Source of the DNA: an uncultured Marivita sp.
Lineage (GTDB): Bacteria; Pseudomonadota; Alphaproteobacteria; Rhodobacterales; Rhodobacteraceae
Direction: 5' to 3'
Assembly: GCF_947488135.1 (NCBI RefSeq)
Contig: NZ_CANKYW010000006.1
Span: 62,001 to 126,000 of the forward strand
DNA: 64,000 bases
Shown: piece by piece, positions 35,161 to 45,292 of the stretch
Position numbering within the stretch: position 1 is the stretch's first letter
How the letters are laid out: every line of letters starts with the position of its first letter
Translations under genes and position numbers: made by a program
Notes under the pieces: model-generated
Database searches by the model: none
What the model was told of the DNA's origin: nothing
What the model saw: only the letters and a program-made list of their open reading frames with translations

Positions 35161-36528
35161 TTACGAAACGCGCCGTCCCCAAAGATCGTATTCGCCGGCC
35201 TCGTCCACCTCGACCGACACGATCTCGCCCACCGAAAGGCCCTCGGTGCCCTCGTCGATAAACAGATTGCCGTCGATCTCGGGTGCGTCGGCCTTCGTGC
35301 GGCAGGTCGCGATACCGTCCTCGTCGATATCGTCGATGATGATATCCATGAGCGTGCCGACCTTGGCCGCCAGCTTGGCCTCGGAAATCGCCTGCGCCTT
35401 TGCCATGAACCGGTCCCAGCGGTCCTGCTTGACCTCGTCTGGCACATGATCGGGGAGCGCGTTCGACCGCGCGCCCTCAACGTTTTCGTATTGAAAGCAG
35501 CCGACCCGATCCAGTTGCGCCTCGTCCAGCCAGTCCAGCAGCGTCTGGAATTCGTCCTCGGTCTCGCCGGGATAGCCGACGATGAAGGTGGAACGAAGCG
35601 TGATGTCCGGGCACATCTCTCGCCACGCGGCAATCTCGTCCAACGTGCGCGCCGCCGCCGCAGGCCGGGCCATGCGTTTGAGCGTGTCGGGATGGGCGTG
35701 CTGAAACGGGATGTCGAGATAGGGCAGCACCAGACCGTCCGCCATCAGCGGCACCAGTTCGCGCACATGCGGGTAGGGGTAGACGTAATGCATCCGCACC
35801 CACGCGCCCAAGGACCCAAGATCGCGGGCCAGCGACAGGATGGGAAATTTCTCGTCCCGGTCTTTCCAATCGGTGCCATAGGCCGAGGTGTCCTGCGAAA
35901 TCACCAGCAATTCGCGCACGCCGCTTTCAACCAGCTTTTCCGCCTCGCGCAGCACCGCCTTGGCAGGCCGCGAGGTCAGAAGCCCCCGCATGTCCGGAAT
36001 GATGCAGAACTTGCACTTGTGATTGCAGCCTTCGGAAATCTTCAGATAGCTGTAATGGCGCGGCGTCAGCTTCACGCCGGAGGCGGGCAACAGGTCGATA
36101 AACGGATCAGGCGACGGCGGCACGGCAGTGTGAACCGCGTCGAGAACCTGTTCGTATTGATGCGGGCCAGTCACGGCCAGAACCTTGGGATGCGCGCCGG
36201 TAATATACTCGGGCTCTGCGCCCAGACAGCCGGTGACGATCACGCGGCCATTCTCGGCAAGCGCCTCTCCGATCGCATCAAGGCTTTCGGCCTTGGCGGA
36301 ATCCAGGAAGCCACAGGTGTTCACGATCACCGCATCCGCCCCGGAGTAATCCGGGCTGATCCCGTATCCTTCCGCGCGCAGTCGCGTCAAAATCCGCTCG
36401 CTGTCCACCAGCGCTTTGGGGCAGCCAAGCGACACCATGCCGATGGTGGGTTGGCCGGAGCGGGGCGCATCCGTGATCCGGGCCGCTGGGGCAAGGTCGG
36501 GGCGCAGGGAAGGAGGGTTCTGTGACAT
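35161..36528 (-). CDS. rimO: Ribosomal protein S12 methylthiotransferase RimO
   Basis: This 455-residue radical-SAM enzyme adds a methylthio group to Asp88 of ribosomal protein S12. The N-terminal UPF0004 domain has cluster ligands Cys36, Cys72 and Cys101. The radical-SAM triad is Cys168, Cys172 and Cys175 (CNHKCKFC). A C-terminal TRAM domain ends the protein. An ATG at 36537 would add three residues. Its paralogue MtaB is encoded at 44039-45292. Confidence 0.95.
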   Translation of the reverse strand: MSQNPPSLRPDLAPAARITDAPRSGQPTIGMVSLGCPKALVDSERILTRLRAEGYGISPDYSGADAVIVNTCGFLDSAKAESLDAIGEALAENGRVIVTGCLGAEPEYITGAHPKVLAVTGPHQYEQVLDAVHTAVPPSPDPFIDLLPASGVKLTPRHYSYLKISEGCNHKCKFCIIPDMRGLLTSRPAKAVLREAEKLVESGVRELLVISQDTSAYGTDWKDRDEKFPILSLARDLGSLGAWVRMHYVYPYPHVRELVPLMADGLVLPYLDIPFQHAHPDTLKRMARPAAAARTLDEIAAWREMCPDITLRSTFIVGYPGETEDEFQTLLDWLDEAQLDRVGCFQYENVEGARSNALPDHVPDEVKQDRWDRFMAKAQAISEAKLAAKVGTLMDIIIDDIDEDGIATCRTKADAPEIDGNLFIDEGTEGLSVGEIVSVEVDEAGEYDLWGRRVS

Positions 36529-36619
36529 GCGCGGCATATAATGCGTTGCACCGGGCGGCGAAAGCCCAGAACACGCATGTCCGTCACCCGTAAGATATCT
36601 TGCAAGCCGCAACGGCATC

Positions 36620-37894
36620 GTGTTTCGGTGCGGAACATCAGTCTTGAGGCTCAACATCGACCACGCGCCGCTTTCCCGAAACCTGACGCTCCTGCCGTGG
36701 CTCAAGTTCACGCAGAACCTCCTGTTCTGGCAGGCGACGTGGTTTCTATTCCTTCAAGACACGCTGTCCGCAGCCGAAGCCGTGCTGCTTTATGCCGTCT
36801 ACGACATCGGGACGACGGTGTTCGAAGTGCCATCGGGATACATGTCCGACAAGATCGGCCGACGCGTCACGCTTCTGGCCTCGGCACTCGCAGGGCTTGC
36901 GGCGATGGTCTGCTTCAGCGTCGGTGACAGCTTTGCGTCTTTCGCCTTGGCGCAGGTTCTTCTTGGAGCATCGATGGCCTTCGCGTCGGGCACGGACAGT
37001 TCGCTCCTGTTCGAAACGCTCGCCGCCGAGGGGCGTGAGGACGAGGTCGAAAAATACGAGTTGCGCTTCTGGCGGTTCACCTTTGCCGCACTGATGGTCT
37101 CTGCGGTCAGCGGCGGACTGATGGCGCGCGCAGTTCCGGTTCTGCCCTTCGTGCTTTCGGGCGTCGCGTTTGTTGCGATGCTGATCTTGGCAGCCCGGTT
37201 GCGCGACAGCGCGCATCTCGTGGACGAGATCAATTCGGTTCCCTTCAGCACTGCAATTGGATCGGCATTCCGCAAGCCGGTCCTGCTCTGGCTCTTTGCA
37301 CTCAGCGTCGTGATGTACGGGTTTTCCCACGTGCCGTTCGTGTTCGGTCAGCCCTTCATCCTGCGCGCGCTGGAAACCGTTGGACTGTCGGGCGAGGCGC
37401 CGCTTGTGTCCGGGGGTGTGACCAGCATCATGATGGCAGTCTCGGTCGCGGCGTCCTTCGCGGCGCCACAACTCCGCGCGCGGATCGGTCTGGCGGCCAC
37501 CCTGCTTCTGGCGTTCGCCCTGCAAATCGTTCTTTGCGCGGTGCTGGCCCTGAACCAGAGCCTTTTTGCCATTGCGATCCTCTTCATGCGGATGGTGCCG
37601 GACAGCCTGTCACGGCCGTTCATCCTCGCCACGATCCAACCGTTGCTAAGCGACGGCGTCCGCGCGACCTACCTGTCGATCCAGAGCTTCGCGGGCCGTA
37701 TCGCCTTCGCGCTGAGCCTCTGGATCGCGTCGCGCAATGTCAGCGACGTGGGCGAAATGCCGGTGTCCGATCTCGTTCAGGTGCTGGCAACCTACGCGGC
37801 GGTCGGGGCGGCGATCTGGCTCGGTCTCTGGTTTGCGTCCCGCCGGGTCACGCTCGAACCGATACGCAAGCCTCCACAACCGGACGCTCCTTAG
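36620..37894 (+). CDS. Major facilitator superfamily transporter
   Basis: This protein of about 424 residues has roughly twelve hydrophobic segments. [16 protein letters not shown] between the second and third helices is the MFS loop signature, and a charged midpoint loop ([15 protein letters not shown]) divides the halves. The substrate is unknown. Translation start is uncertain. GTG at 36620 is the outermost choice and TTG at 36644 is also possible. It is divergent from rimO and 120 bases upstream of the gtr-like cluster. Confidence 0.82.
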   Translation: MFRCGTSVLRLNIDHAPLSRNLTLLPWLKFTQNLLFWQATWFLFLQDTLSAAEAVLLYAVYDIGTTVFEVPSGYMSDKIGRRVTLLASALAGLAAMVCFSVGDSFASFALAQVLLGASMAFASGTDSSLLFETLAAEGREDEVEKYELRFWRFTFAALMVSAVSGGLMARAVPVLPFVLSGVAFVAMLILAARLRDSAHLVDEINSVPFSTAIGSAFRKPVLLWLFALSVVMYGFSHVPFVFGQPFILRALETVGLSGEAPLVSGGVTSIMMAVSVAASFAAPQLRARIGLAATLLLAFALQIVLCAVLALNQSLFAIAILFMRMVPDSLSRPFILATIQPLLSDGVRATYLSIQSFAGRIAFALSLWIASRNVSDVGEMPVSDLVQVLATYAAVGAAIWLGLWFASRRVTLEPIRKPPQPDAP

Positions 37895-38014
37895 AACGAT
37901 AGGCACGCCGCTGCCCACCACGGTGCGCCGAAAACTCTCGCAAATCATCCAATATTGGCCCGATTGTCGACATAAACGGCCGCTATTCCGATCCAAACGG
38001 ATTGGAGTTTCCAA

Positions 38015-38965
38015 ATGTTTCTCTCTGTCGTCGTGCCCTGCATGAACGAACAAGACGCCATCCCGGCGCTGGTCGCCCGGCTCGAAGTGGTGATCGCACC
38101 TTATAAGGAGCGGGCCGAGATCATTCTCGTGGACGACGGATCCACCGACGCAACCTGGGACGCCATCGTCGCCGCACAATCGCGTGTTCCGCAACTCCGC
38201 GGATTGCGGATGTCGTCCAACCGGGGCCATCAGGTCGCTCTGACCGCGGGGCTCGAAGCGGCGCGTGGCGGACGCATCTTCATGCTCGACGCTGATTTGC
38301 AGGATCCTCCCGAACTGCTGGCCGACATGATGGCCATGATGGATCGCGGCTATGATGTGGTTTACGGCAGTCGCCGGGAACGCGAAGGCGAAACCTGGTT
38401 CAAACGCGCCAGCGCCAGCGCCTTCTACCGGCTTCTGAACCTGATGTCCGATGTTGAAATCCCTCGCGATACCGGCGATTTCCGCCTCGTCAGCCGTCGG
38501 GCGCTCGATGCGGTGCTGGCGATGCCGGAAAAGGCCCGTTTCGTGCGCGGTATGTTCGCCTGGGTCGGCTATCGCCAGATCGGCATCGAATACACCCGTG
38601 CCGCGCGCACCGTCGGGGAAACCAAATACCCGCTGCGCAAGATGATCCGTCTGGCGATGGACGCCATGACCGGCTTTTCCACGCGCCCGCTACGCCTTGC
38701 CACACGCCTGTCCTTCGTGAGCCTTGGCGTCGCCGCGCTGATGATGATCTACGTGCTGCATTCGATGCTGGCCTACCAGACCGTGCCGGGCTGGGCCTCG
38801 GTCATCGTCGCCATCAGCGCCTTTTCCGGGGTACAGCTTCTGACGCTGGGCATCCTCGGGGAATATATCGGCCGCCTCTATCTCGAAGCCAAGAACCGGC
38901 CCCTTTATTTCATCTCCGAAGACACCGAAACACCGGTTCCGGTTCAGTTGAAAACCCGAGCCTGA
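38015..38965 (+). CDS. gtrB: Family 2 glycosyltransferase, GtrB/DPM1-like
   Basis: This 316-residue enzyme transfers a sugar from a nucleotide donor to undecaprenyl phosphate on the cytoplasmic face. The nucleotide-binding DDGS is at 40-43, the metal-binding DADLQDPP at 92-99, and two membrane helices occupy about 230-290. This is the layout of GtrB and bactoprenol glucosyl or mannosyl transferases. One base separates its stop from the gtrA start. It begins a four-gene cell-surface glycosylation cluster. Confidence 0.9.
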   Translation: MFLSVVVPCMNEQDAIPALVARLEVVIAPYKERAEIILVDDGSTDATWDAIVAAQSRVPQLRGLRMSSNRGHQVALTAGLEAARGGRIFMLDADLQDPPELLADMMAMMDRGYDVVYGSRREREGETWFKRASASAFYRLLNLMSDVEIPRDTGDFRLVSRRALDAVLAMPEKARFVRGMFAWVGYRQIGIEYTRAARTVGETKYPLRKMIRLAMDAMTGFSTRPLRLATRLSFVSLGVAALMMIYVLHSMLAYQTVPGWASVIVAISAFSGVQLLTLGILGEYIGRLYLEAKNRPLYFISEDTETPVPVQLKTRA

Positions 38966-38966
38966 C

Positions 38967-39371
38967 ATGTCTCCGGGGCTGGGTAGAAAACTGCGCTTCG
39001 CCTGCGTCGGCACGGCTGTCGCGGCACTTTATATCGCGCTCTACGCAATGTTTCTGTGGCTGGGAATGGCGCAATTTTCCGCCAATGGCCTGGCCTTCCT
39101 GCTGGCGGTCGCGGTGCAGTATTCCGGTCAGGCCGGTTACACCTTTCGCGCGCCGATGGCCGATCCGCGGCAGATCGGGCGCTTTATCGCGATGATCGCC
39201 TGCGGCCTTGTCACCTCCGCAATCATCACGGGCTGGCTGGGCCCCGGCCTCGGGCTTGCGCCTATCGCGGCGGCTGTGACCGTCACGCTGATCCTGCCGG
39301 TCCAGAATTACCTCATCATGTCGCGCTGGGTATTCATGCGCGCGTCTGACCCTAGGGAGACCCCGTCATGA
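38967..39371 (+). CDS. gtrA: GtrA-family membrane protein (putative flippase)
   Basis: This 134-residue protein with four membrane helices is of the GtrA/DPMS family. It begins RKLRFACVGTAVAALYIALYAMFLW and has QYSGQAGYTFR, both family features. GtrA is thought to flip lipid-linked sugars made by GtrB. It overlaps the downstream methyltransferase by four bases. Confidence 0.88.
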   Translation: MSPGLGRKLRFACVGTAVAALYIALYAMFLWLGMAQFSANGLAFLLAVAVQYSGQAGYTFRAPMADPRQIGRFIAMIACGLVTSAIITGWLGPGLGLAPIAAAVTVTLILPVQNYLIMSRWVFMRASDPRETPS

Positions 39372-40129
39372 CCCATGTCTACAGCGACACCTTTTTCGAC
39401 TATATCGACACCGGGGCACGGCGCTCGGCACAGGCATTCATCGGGCTGCTGCAAGGCGCGCTTGCGCCGCAAAGCGTCCTCGATCTGGGTTGCGGGCGCG
39501 GTGTGTGGCTTGACGAATGGCATCGCGCGGGTGTCGCGACGGTACACGGCGTGGACGGCGATTACGTCAACCGCGACACGCTGGCCATTCCGTCCGACAG
39601 TTTTTCGGCCAAAGACCTGACCAGGCCGATCGATCTTGGCCGCAAATTCGACCTCGCACAAAGCCTGGAAGTCGGCGAACACCTGCCTCTTGAGGCATCG
39701 GATGCGCTTGTCGACAGTTTGACCCGATCAGCTGATCGCGTTCTGTTTTCCGCTGCTGTGGTCGGGCAGGGCGGCGAATGCCATGTCAACGAACAGCCTC
39801 TGTCTTTCTGGCAGGACAAATTCGAAGACCGTGGGTATTGCGCCTATGACTGCATCCGCCCGCATCTCGGCGGCCGGAGCGATGTCGAACCGTGGTATCG
39901 CTACAACGCGGTTCTCTACGTCAACGAGGCAGGTCTCGTCGGCCTTCCCGAAACCGTCACCGGACACGCGGTCCCGCGCGGTCAACAACTTCGGAATGTC
40001 GGCGACCTGACCTGGCGTCTGCGCTGCGGGATCGTGTCGCGTCTTCCTCAGGCCGCTGTGACGCAAATCGCACAGGTCCGCGCGGCGCTGATTGCGTCCC
40101 GTGCGCGCCGGAGCGCCCATCAGTCATGA
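39368..40129 (+). CDS. Class I SAM-dependent methyltransferase of the gtr-like cluster
   Basis: This 253-residue methyltransferase has VLDLGCGRGVWLDEW (about residues 37-51) as the SAM loop. VDGDYVNRD is the acidic loop after the second strand. LAQSLEVGEHLPLEASDALVDSL is the usual small-molecule methyltransferase segment. It overlaps gtrA and the large membrane-protein gene by four bases each. The position suggests methylation of the transferred sugar or acceptor glycan, which is inference. Confidence 0.82.
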   Translation: MTHVYSDTFFDYIDTGARRSAQAFIGLLQGALAPQSVLDLGCGRGVWLDEWHRAGVATVHGVDGDYVNRDTLAIPSDSFSAKDLTRPIDLGRKFDLAQSLEVGEHLPLEASDALVDSLTRSADRVLFSAAVVGQGGECHVNEQPLSFWQDKFEDRGYCAYDCIRPHLGGRSDVEPWYRYNAVLYVNEAGLVGLPETVTGHAVPRGQQLRNVGDLTWRLRCGIVSRLPQAAVTQIAQVRAALIASRARRSAHQS

Positions 40130-41559
40130 CCGACGTCGCCGCACATCCAATCGGGATCGGGCGCGTTTCTGCCTCGGCCGCGTCGCATCATCTCTGGCCG
40201 ACGCTTTGCGTCACGCTGGTCGCGCTGCTGGTCATCGCCTCGCCAAACCTCATCGACCCGATGATCCGGTTCGATGATTATCCCGCCTTGTTCGCCGACC
40301 CGACCGGCTATTGGCACAAGACAAAGGATGAAGGACGGTGGCTGGGCTATTTGTGGCACCTGCGCGAAGTGACCACTCCGGCGTGGCTCAACCATGCCCT
40401 CTACCAGCTATGCTGGGCGACGATTGCCGCCAGTCTTGGGGCCTTGACCTTCAGGGGTCATGAAAACGCAGGCTGGTTCGCAGCCGTCGCCGCTTTGTTG
40501 GTGCTGGTGTCGCCGTCGGCGCTGCTGATTTCACTTTGGTTCAACACCTTGCTTCCCGGCATCGCATTGGTGGCAGCCTACGCGGTATTGGCCCATTTCA
40601 CCTCCGCCATCACGCTGCGAGCCCTTATGCCGGTGTTCGTCATCCTCAGCTTCATGTCTTATACGAACTACCCTCTCCTGATCCTCACGGTTGCCGTCTT
40701 GCGGACCGAAGACCGGTCAATCCGAGATCTGGCCATTCTGCTGGCGCTTTTCGTGGTCAGTTTCGCCGCCGCAGTTCTCACGGTCTACGCGATCAATTAT
40801 CACATTCACGGTGTATTTGGCGTGCACGTGGCGGATTGGCGCAACGCGACACCGGCGTCCGATCTAGCGGGAATCGTCGCGAATTCTCCGGTTCTGGCCG
40901 AGACCGTTCGCGACTACGTGACCAAGACTACCTTTCACTTCGAACCAGCCATCTATTTCCATCTGGGATTGCTGCTAGGCTCGACCGTCATCCTATTGCG
41001 CCGTGCCCCGCTTGAAGCCGCGTATCTTTTTGCGGTGATGGCTGTCGGCGTGGCGATACTGCTTTTGCAGGTTCTCAAAATGGGGCTCTACGTGCCGACC
41101 CGTGCCTGCCTGATTATTTGGCTGATCTATGCTCTGATCGTCGCGCGGGCCACGCATCTGGTATCGCTGGATCGTGGGTTGATTGGCCGTATGGCGCGCA
41201 ACTGTGCCTTGCTGATCATCGGGAGCTACGGATTGCAGACGATCATCCACTATTCCGCGTATTGGGCGTGGCAGGACGACACGCGGGTCCTTGCTGCCGA
41301 TCTCCGGACGGTCGAGGGACGTGTGGTCATTGCAGACGATGTATTGCCACTGGCGTCCGCGCAGCAGGCGTTCATTCTGGACACCCGCGGCTTGGCGTGG
41401 CGTTTGAAGCAGTTGACGGGGCGCGACGTGGCGGTCTGCCTTGACGGGTTGGGCTGCTGTGCCGCCGCCGATGCCGGAGGGGCAGTTGTTTGTCCGACAC
41501 GCATCCACCTTGAGCCGTCAGAGACCGGATTGGTCCTTAAAATCCGTCCGCCAGTCTGA
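40126..41559 (+). CDS. Large polytopic membrane protein, GtrC-like glycosyltransferase candidate
   Basis: This 477-residue protein has about ten to eleven membrane segments and a soluble C-terminal tail (about 395-477) containing a CLDGLGCCAAAD cysteine patch. After the first helix, LIDPMIRFDDYPALFADPTGYW resembles the first loop of Gtr-type transferases that use lipid-linked sugars in the periplasm. Sequence similarity is weak by eye, and the assignment rests mainly on context after gtrB and gtrA. It is the last gene of the cluster, overlapping the methyltransferase by four bases and ending at a terminator. Confidence 0.68.
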   Translation: MTDVAAHPIGIGRVSASAASHHLWPTLCVTLVALLVIASPNLIDPMIRFDDYPALFADPTGYWHKTKDEGRWLGYLWHLREVTTPAWLNHALYQLCWATIAASLGALTFRGHENAGWFAAVAALLVLVSPSALLISLWFNTLLPGIALVAAYAVLAHFTSAITLRALMPVFVILSFMSYTNYPLLILTVAVLRTEDRSIRDLAILLALFVVSFAAAVLTVYAINYHIHGVFGVHVADWRNATPASDLAGIVANSPVLAETVRDYVTKTTFHFEPAIYFHLGLLLGSTVILLRRAPLEAAYLFAVMAVGVAILLLQVLKMGLYVPTRACLIIWLIYALIVARATHLVSLDRGLIGRMARNCALLIIGSYGLQTIIHYSAYWAWQDDTRVLAADLRTVEGRVVIADDVLPLASAQQAFILDTRGLAWRLKQLTGRDVAVCLDGLGCCAAADAGGAVVCPTRIHLEPSETGLVLKIRPPV

Positions 41560-41569
41560 GAAAGAATTA

Positions 41570-41590
41570 AGGGGCGGTAGACCCGCCCCT
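41570..41590. terminator. Bidirectional terminator between gtr-like cluster and gcrA
   Basis: AGGGGCGG (41570-41577) pairs with CCGCCCCT (41583-41590). It lies between convergent genes. The minus strand then has the T-rich stretch TTAATTCTTTC, so it serves gcrA best. Confidence 0.75.
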
Positions 41591-41637
41591 ATAATCCAAC
41601 AATCTTGTTGATCTATTCTGTCGATAAGAGCCTTCGT

Positions 41638-42219
41638 TCACCGACGCCGGTCGCGCCGCGACGACATCGGTTGGAACGCCACGCCGACATGCGCTTCGCA
41701 ATAGGGTTTGCCCTGCTGTACCGGCAGCCCGCAGAACCAGAAGTTCGGCGTTGCCGGATCGCCGACCGGCCATTTGCAGGTCCGTTCGGTCAGTTCCATC
41801 AGCGTCAGCTTTTTGGCCTTTTTCTCGACCGCGTTTACCTTGGCCAAGGCCTCGGGGCTGATCTCGTTGGCCGATGGTTGCGGGGGGAGGGGCTGACCTG
41901 CGGGAATGATCTGCTTTCGCGGGCTGGGCGGAGGGGTCGCGGATTTTGTTTCCATGACCACTTCGGGCTGCGCGGGTTTGGCAGGCGCTGCCGGTTTGGG
42001 CGCGGCCTTGGGTTTCGCGGCTTCCGCCTTTGGCGCGGGTTTGGCTTCGGCCTTGGTCGTCCCGGCCGCACCGGCGCGGTTCGACAGCCCGAGGCGATGC
42101 ACCTTGCCGATCACGGCGTTGCGGGTCACGCCGCCCAGCTCTTTGGCGATCTGGCTTGCGGACTGGCCCTCGCCCCACATCTTCTTGAGCAGTTCCACAC
42201 GTTCATCGGTCCAGGACAT
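41638..42219 (-). CDS. gcrA: Cell-cycle regulator GcrA
   Basis: This 193-residue alphaproteobacterial regulator binds sigma-70 RNA polymerase and stimulates promoters carrying methylated GANTC sites. The N-terminal HTH (SWTDERVELLKKMWGEG, then SASQIAKELGG and TRNAVIGKVHRLGLS) is diagnostic. An Ala/Pro/Lys-rich linker (50-110) follows. The C-terminal sigma-interacting part includes RTCKWPVGDP and FCGLPVQQGKPYC. A start 12 bases upstream (MEGTMSW) is possible. It is divergent from the ABC-2 permease. Confidence 0.95.
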   Translation of the reverse strand: MSWTDERVELLKKMWGEGQSASQIAKELGGVTRNAVIGKVHRLGLSNRAGAAGTTKAEAKPAPKAEAAKPKAAPKPAAPAKPAQPEVVMETKSATPPPSPRKQIIPAGQPLPPQPSANEISPEALAKVNAVEKKAKKLTLMELTERTCKWPVGDPATPNFWFCGLPVQQGKPYCEAHVGVAFQPMSSRRDRRR

Positions 42220-42338
42220 CGTGCCCTCCATCAAAAAGAGCGGCCGTTTGCGTTGGCCGCCCGAAATCTCTAAGTCGCTTCTTATTCTAATCATGCGTGG
42301 GCGAGTTACAACCCGCACTGACAGGCAAGAGGGCACCA

Positions 42339-43148
42339 ATGCAGCAGACAGGGCAGATGATTGCGAACGAACGCCGCTTCGGAAGAGTGAACTGGCTGGG
42401 CCTTTACACCTTGGGTCAGCGGGAAATCCTGCGTTTCCTGAATGTCTGGACGCAGACACTGCTCGCGCCGCTCGTCACGGCGGGTCTTTTCATGCTGATC
42501 TTCACCATCGCTATCGGTCCCCGCCGGGGTGACGTGATGGGAGTGGACTTCACCACCTTCATCGCCCCGGGCATCCTGATGATGACCGTGATCCAGAATG
42601 CCTTTGCCAACACGTCGTCCTCGATCGTGGTGTCCAAGGTGCAGGGCAATATCGTCGACACATTGATGCCGCCGCTCTCTGCCGGGGAGTTGGTTCTGGG
42701 CTACCTCGCCGGAGGCGTTGCCCGCGGCTTGATCGTGGCCATCGCCATCGCCGTGGCGCTTTGGGTGTTTCTCGGCATCGTTCCGCAGCATCCGATGGCC
42801 GCGCTCTACTTCGTGATCGTCGGAGCGGCGCTCTTGTCGGGGATCGGCATGGTCGCAGGCATCTACGCCGAGAAGTTCGATCAGATGGCCGCGATTACCA
42901 ACTTCATCGTGACGCCGCTCGCCTTTCTGTCGGGCACCTTCTATTCGGTCGATGCGTTGCCGCCGCTGCTGAATGACATCACCCACGGCAACCCGATCTT
43001 TCACCTGATCGACGGGGTGCGCTGGGGCATGATCGGCGTGTCGGACAGCAGTCCTCTTCTGGGAGCGATCGTGGCGCTGGCAAGCACCATTGCGATCAAC
43101 GTGCTGGCGTGGTCCTTCTTCCGACGCGGCTACCGGCTGAAGGCCTGA
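42339..43148 (+). CDS. ABC-2 type transporter permease (no linked ATPase)
   Basis: This 269-residue permease has six membrane segments. NWLGLYTLGQREILRFLNVWTQTLLAPLV is the typical amphipathic start and first helix, and NFIVTPLAFLSGTFYSVDALP is the ABC-2 family segment. Relatives include YadH and NodJ, which export lipids or drugs with a separate ATPase. No ATPase gene is adjacent, so the partner must be elsewhere. AGAGGG precedes the ATG at 42339. Confidence 0.87.
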   Translation: MQQTGQMIANERRFGRVNWLGLYTLGQREILRFLNVWTQTLLAPLVTAGLFMLIFTIAIGPRRGDVMGVDFTTFIAPGILMMTVIQNAFANTSSSIVVSKVQGNIVDTLMPPLSAGELVLGYLAGGVARGLIVAIAIAVALWVFLGIVPQHPMAALYFVIVGAALLSGIGMVAGIYAEKFDQMAAITNFIVTPLAFLSGTFYSVDALPPLLNDITHGNPIFHLIDGVRWGMIGVSDSSPLLGAIVALASTIAINVLAWSFFRRGYRLKA

Positions 43149-43158
43149 TCGGCCTTTT
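43140..43158 (+). terminator. Terminator overlapping the permease stop codon
   Basis: AAGGCC (43140-43145), the loop TGATC and GGCCTT (43151-43156) plus two more Ts form a short terminator. The stop codon TGA (43146-43148) lies in the loop. Confidence 0.65.
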
Positions 43159-43251
43159 GCGCAACACAAATAATGTGGACGGCGAGCGCAGGGTTTGCGC
43201 CTTGAACCCGAACGGGGGCGACGTCATGCGCCGCTTGGTCGGTTTCAGAAA

Positions 43252-43947
43252 TTACTGGCTGCGCATCGGCACGATCTGCTGAACGATGCCCACCAGAACA
43301 AGGTAAAGCGACGTGGCGATCAAGCCCCAATGCGCCCAGCTTTCCGGATGGAAATCGACCCAGGCCGCCCAACCCGCGAAAAACGTCCATGCCAACGCGA
43401 TCGGTAGCGACACGCTGCGCCACCGCTCCGTGCGGACCGGGTGGATGAACTTGAGCGGCAGGAACATCGCCACCGCCAGGACCGCAACCAAGGTTAATGA
43501 CACCCAGAAATTCGGCTCGATGGCGAAGAGGACGAGGATCAGCATGTTCCAACAGCCGGGAAACCCGTGAAAGGAATTGTCCGATGTCTTCATGCGACTG
43601 TCCGCGAAATAAAGCGCCGAGGCAAAGGTGATCACGATGATTGCGAACCACCCGGTCCAGCCGGGCAACAGACCGGACTGGAACAGCGCGAACGCAGGAA
43701 TGAACACGTAGGTCAGGTAGTCGATGATGAGGTCGAGCAGCACCCCGTCGAAGCGCGGTGCGTTCCGCTTTACATCGAATTTGCGCGCCAACGGCCCATC
43801 CACGCCGTCGACGGCAAAGGCGACCACGAGCCAGAGGAACATGATCGACCATTCCTCCTGCGCCGCCGCCAGAAGCGCCAGCATGGCAAACACCGCACCC
43901 GTAGCGGTCAGAAGATGAACACAAAGCGCGCGGGCGTGATCGGTCAT
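43252..43947 (-). CDS. pcs: Phosphatidylcholine synthase
   Basis: This 231-residue inner-membrane CDP-alcohol phosphotransferase condenses choline with CDP-diacylglycerol to phosphatidylcholine, a membrane lipid of many alphaproteobacteria. It has about seven to eight hydrophobic segments. The active-site segment reads DGVDGPLARKFDV (about 47-59) and is followed by FDGVLLDLIIDYLTY, the Pcs arrangement of the CDP-alcohol motif. The ATG at 43947 starts MTDHARALCVHLLTATGA. It lies 91 bases after the end of mtaB on the same strand. Confidence 0.93.
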   Translation of the reverse strand: MTDHARALCVHLLTATGAVFAMLALLAAAQEEWSIMFLWLVVAFAVDGVDGPLARKFDVKRNAPRFDGVLLDLIIDYLTYVFIPAFALFQSGLLPGWTGWFAIIVITFASALYFADSRMKTSDNSFHGFPGCWNMLILVLFAIEPNFWVSLTLVAVLAVAMFLPLKFIHPVRTERWRSVSLPIALAWTFFAGWAAWVDFHPESWAHWGLIATSLYLVLVGIVQQIVPMRSQ

Positions 43948-44038
43948 TTGGCGGTTTTGGCGCAAATGCTCCGACCTTGCAACGCGGCTGTGCCGTTGCG
44001 CCGATGGCCCTCGGTCAAGTTCGATTGACCTGTCACCT

Positions 44039-45292
44039 TCACGCAACGAGCCGCTGTCCGTCATGGCCGGTGATCATTGCTGGCACGATCTCGCCCACGG
44101 GCTGCGGGGTGGCGAAGGAGACCTCGGTGAATTGCTCGGTCCGTCCCATGTCGGGCGCTTCCATCAAGACGCGATGGCTGCGGCCGTGTTGCGCCAGCAA
44201 GTGCCGTTCGACCGCCTGTGCGCCCGCATCCCGCAGACGCGCGGCGCGGACCTTGATCGCGCGCCCGTCCACTTGCGGCATCCGTGCGGCAGGAGTGCCC
44301 TCGCGGGGGGAGTAGGGGAAGACATGCAGCCAGGTCAGGTCACATTCCTCGACCAGCCGGAGAGAGTTCTCGAAATGCGCCTCGGTCTCGGTCGGGAAGC
44401 CCGCGATGATATCCGCGCCGAAGGTCATGTCGGGCCGAAGGCTGCGGGCTTCTTCGGCAAAGCGAATGGCATCCTCGCGCAAATGGCGGCGTTTCATGCG
44501 CTTCAGGATGAGGTCGTCGCCATGCTGAAGGCTCAGATGCAGATGCGGCATCAGACGCGGTTCCGTCGCGATCGCCTGCATCAGATTCTCGTCCACCTCG
44601 ATACTGTCGATGGAACTGATCCGCAGGCGCGGCAGATCCGGCACCAGCTTCAGGATGCGCATGACCAGATCGCCCAGTTTCGGCTGTGCGGGCAGGTCTG
44701 CGCCCCAAGAGGTCAGGTCGACGCCGGTGAGCACCACCTCGTTGAAGCCCTTGTCGACCAGTCGCTTGATCTGATCGACGATCACTCCGGCAGGCACGGA
44801 CCGCGAATTGCCGCGACCGTAGGGGATGATGCAGAAGGTGCAGCGATGGTCGCAGCCATTCTGTACCTGCACATAGGCGCGGCTGCGGGTGCCGAAGCCG
44901 TCGATCAGGTGCTGCGCGGTTTCGGTGACAGACATGATGTCGTTGACCTGCACCGCTTCGGTGTCGCCGATGAAGTCGGCCGACAATCCGCGCCATGTGT
45001 CCGGTGTCATCTTCTCGGTATTGCCGATCACCGCATCGACCTCGGCCATATGGGCAAAGGTTTCGGGCTCGGTTTGCGCGGCGCAGCCGGTGACGATCAG
45101 CTTGGCATCCGGGTTGTCCCGGCGCAGCTTGCGGATTTCCTGCCGGGCCTTGCGCACCGCTTCGGCCGTCACGGCGCAGGTGTTGACGACGACCGCGTTT
45201 TCGAGACCCGCCTGCGCGGCCAGATCTTTCATTGCCTCGGTCTCGTAAGCATTCAGCCGGCAGCCGAGCGTGGTGAACTTGGGCGGTGTCAT
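44039..45292 (-). CDS. mtaB: tRNA t6A37 methylthiotransferase MtaB
   Basis: This 417-residue radical-SAM enzyme adds methylthio to N6-threonylcarbamoyladenosine at tRNA position 37. Cluster ligands Cys11, Cys39 and Cys70 are in the N-terminal domain. Cys147, Cys151 and Cys154 (CDHRCTFC) form the radical-SAM site, and a TRAM-like end follows. The first residues [13 protein letters not shown] are diagnostic of MtaB as opposed to MiaB. The start overlaps dapF by four bases. Confidence 0.94.
   Translation of the reverse strand: MTPPKFTTLGCRLNAYETEAMKDLAAQAGLENAVVVNTCAVTAEAVRKARQEIRKLRRDNPDAKLIVTGCAAQTEPETFAHMAEVDAVIGNTEKMTPDTWRGLSADFIGDTEAVQVNDIMSVTETAQHLIDGFGTRSRAYVQVQNGCDHRCTFCIIPYGRGNSRSVPAGVIVDQIKRLVDKGFNEVVLTGVDLTSWGADLPAQPKLGDLVMRILKLVPDLPRLRISSIDSIEVDENLMQAIATEPRLMPHLHLSLQHGDDLILKRMKRRHLREDAIRFAEEARSLRPDMTFGADIIAGFPTETEAHFENSLRLVEECDLTWLHVFPYSPREGTPAARMPQVDGRAIKVRAARLRDAGAQAVERHLLAQHGRSHRVLMEAPDMGRTEQFTEVSFATPQPVGEIVPAMITGHDGQRLVA

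Noticed and set aside
35026-36525. 499-codon plus-strand frame opposite rimO
   Set aside because: Antisense artefact of GC-rich third positions. rimO has all cluster cysteines.
38015-41559. Prophage remnant around the gtr-like genes
   Set aside because: No integrase, capsid, lysis or attachment-site repeats were seen nearby, and flanking genes are chromosomal.
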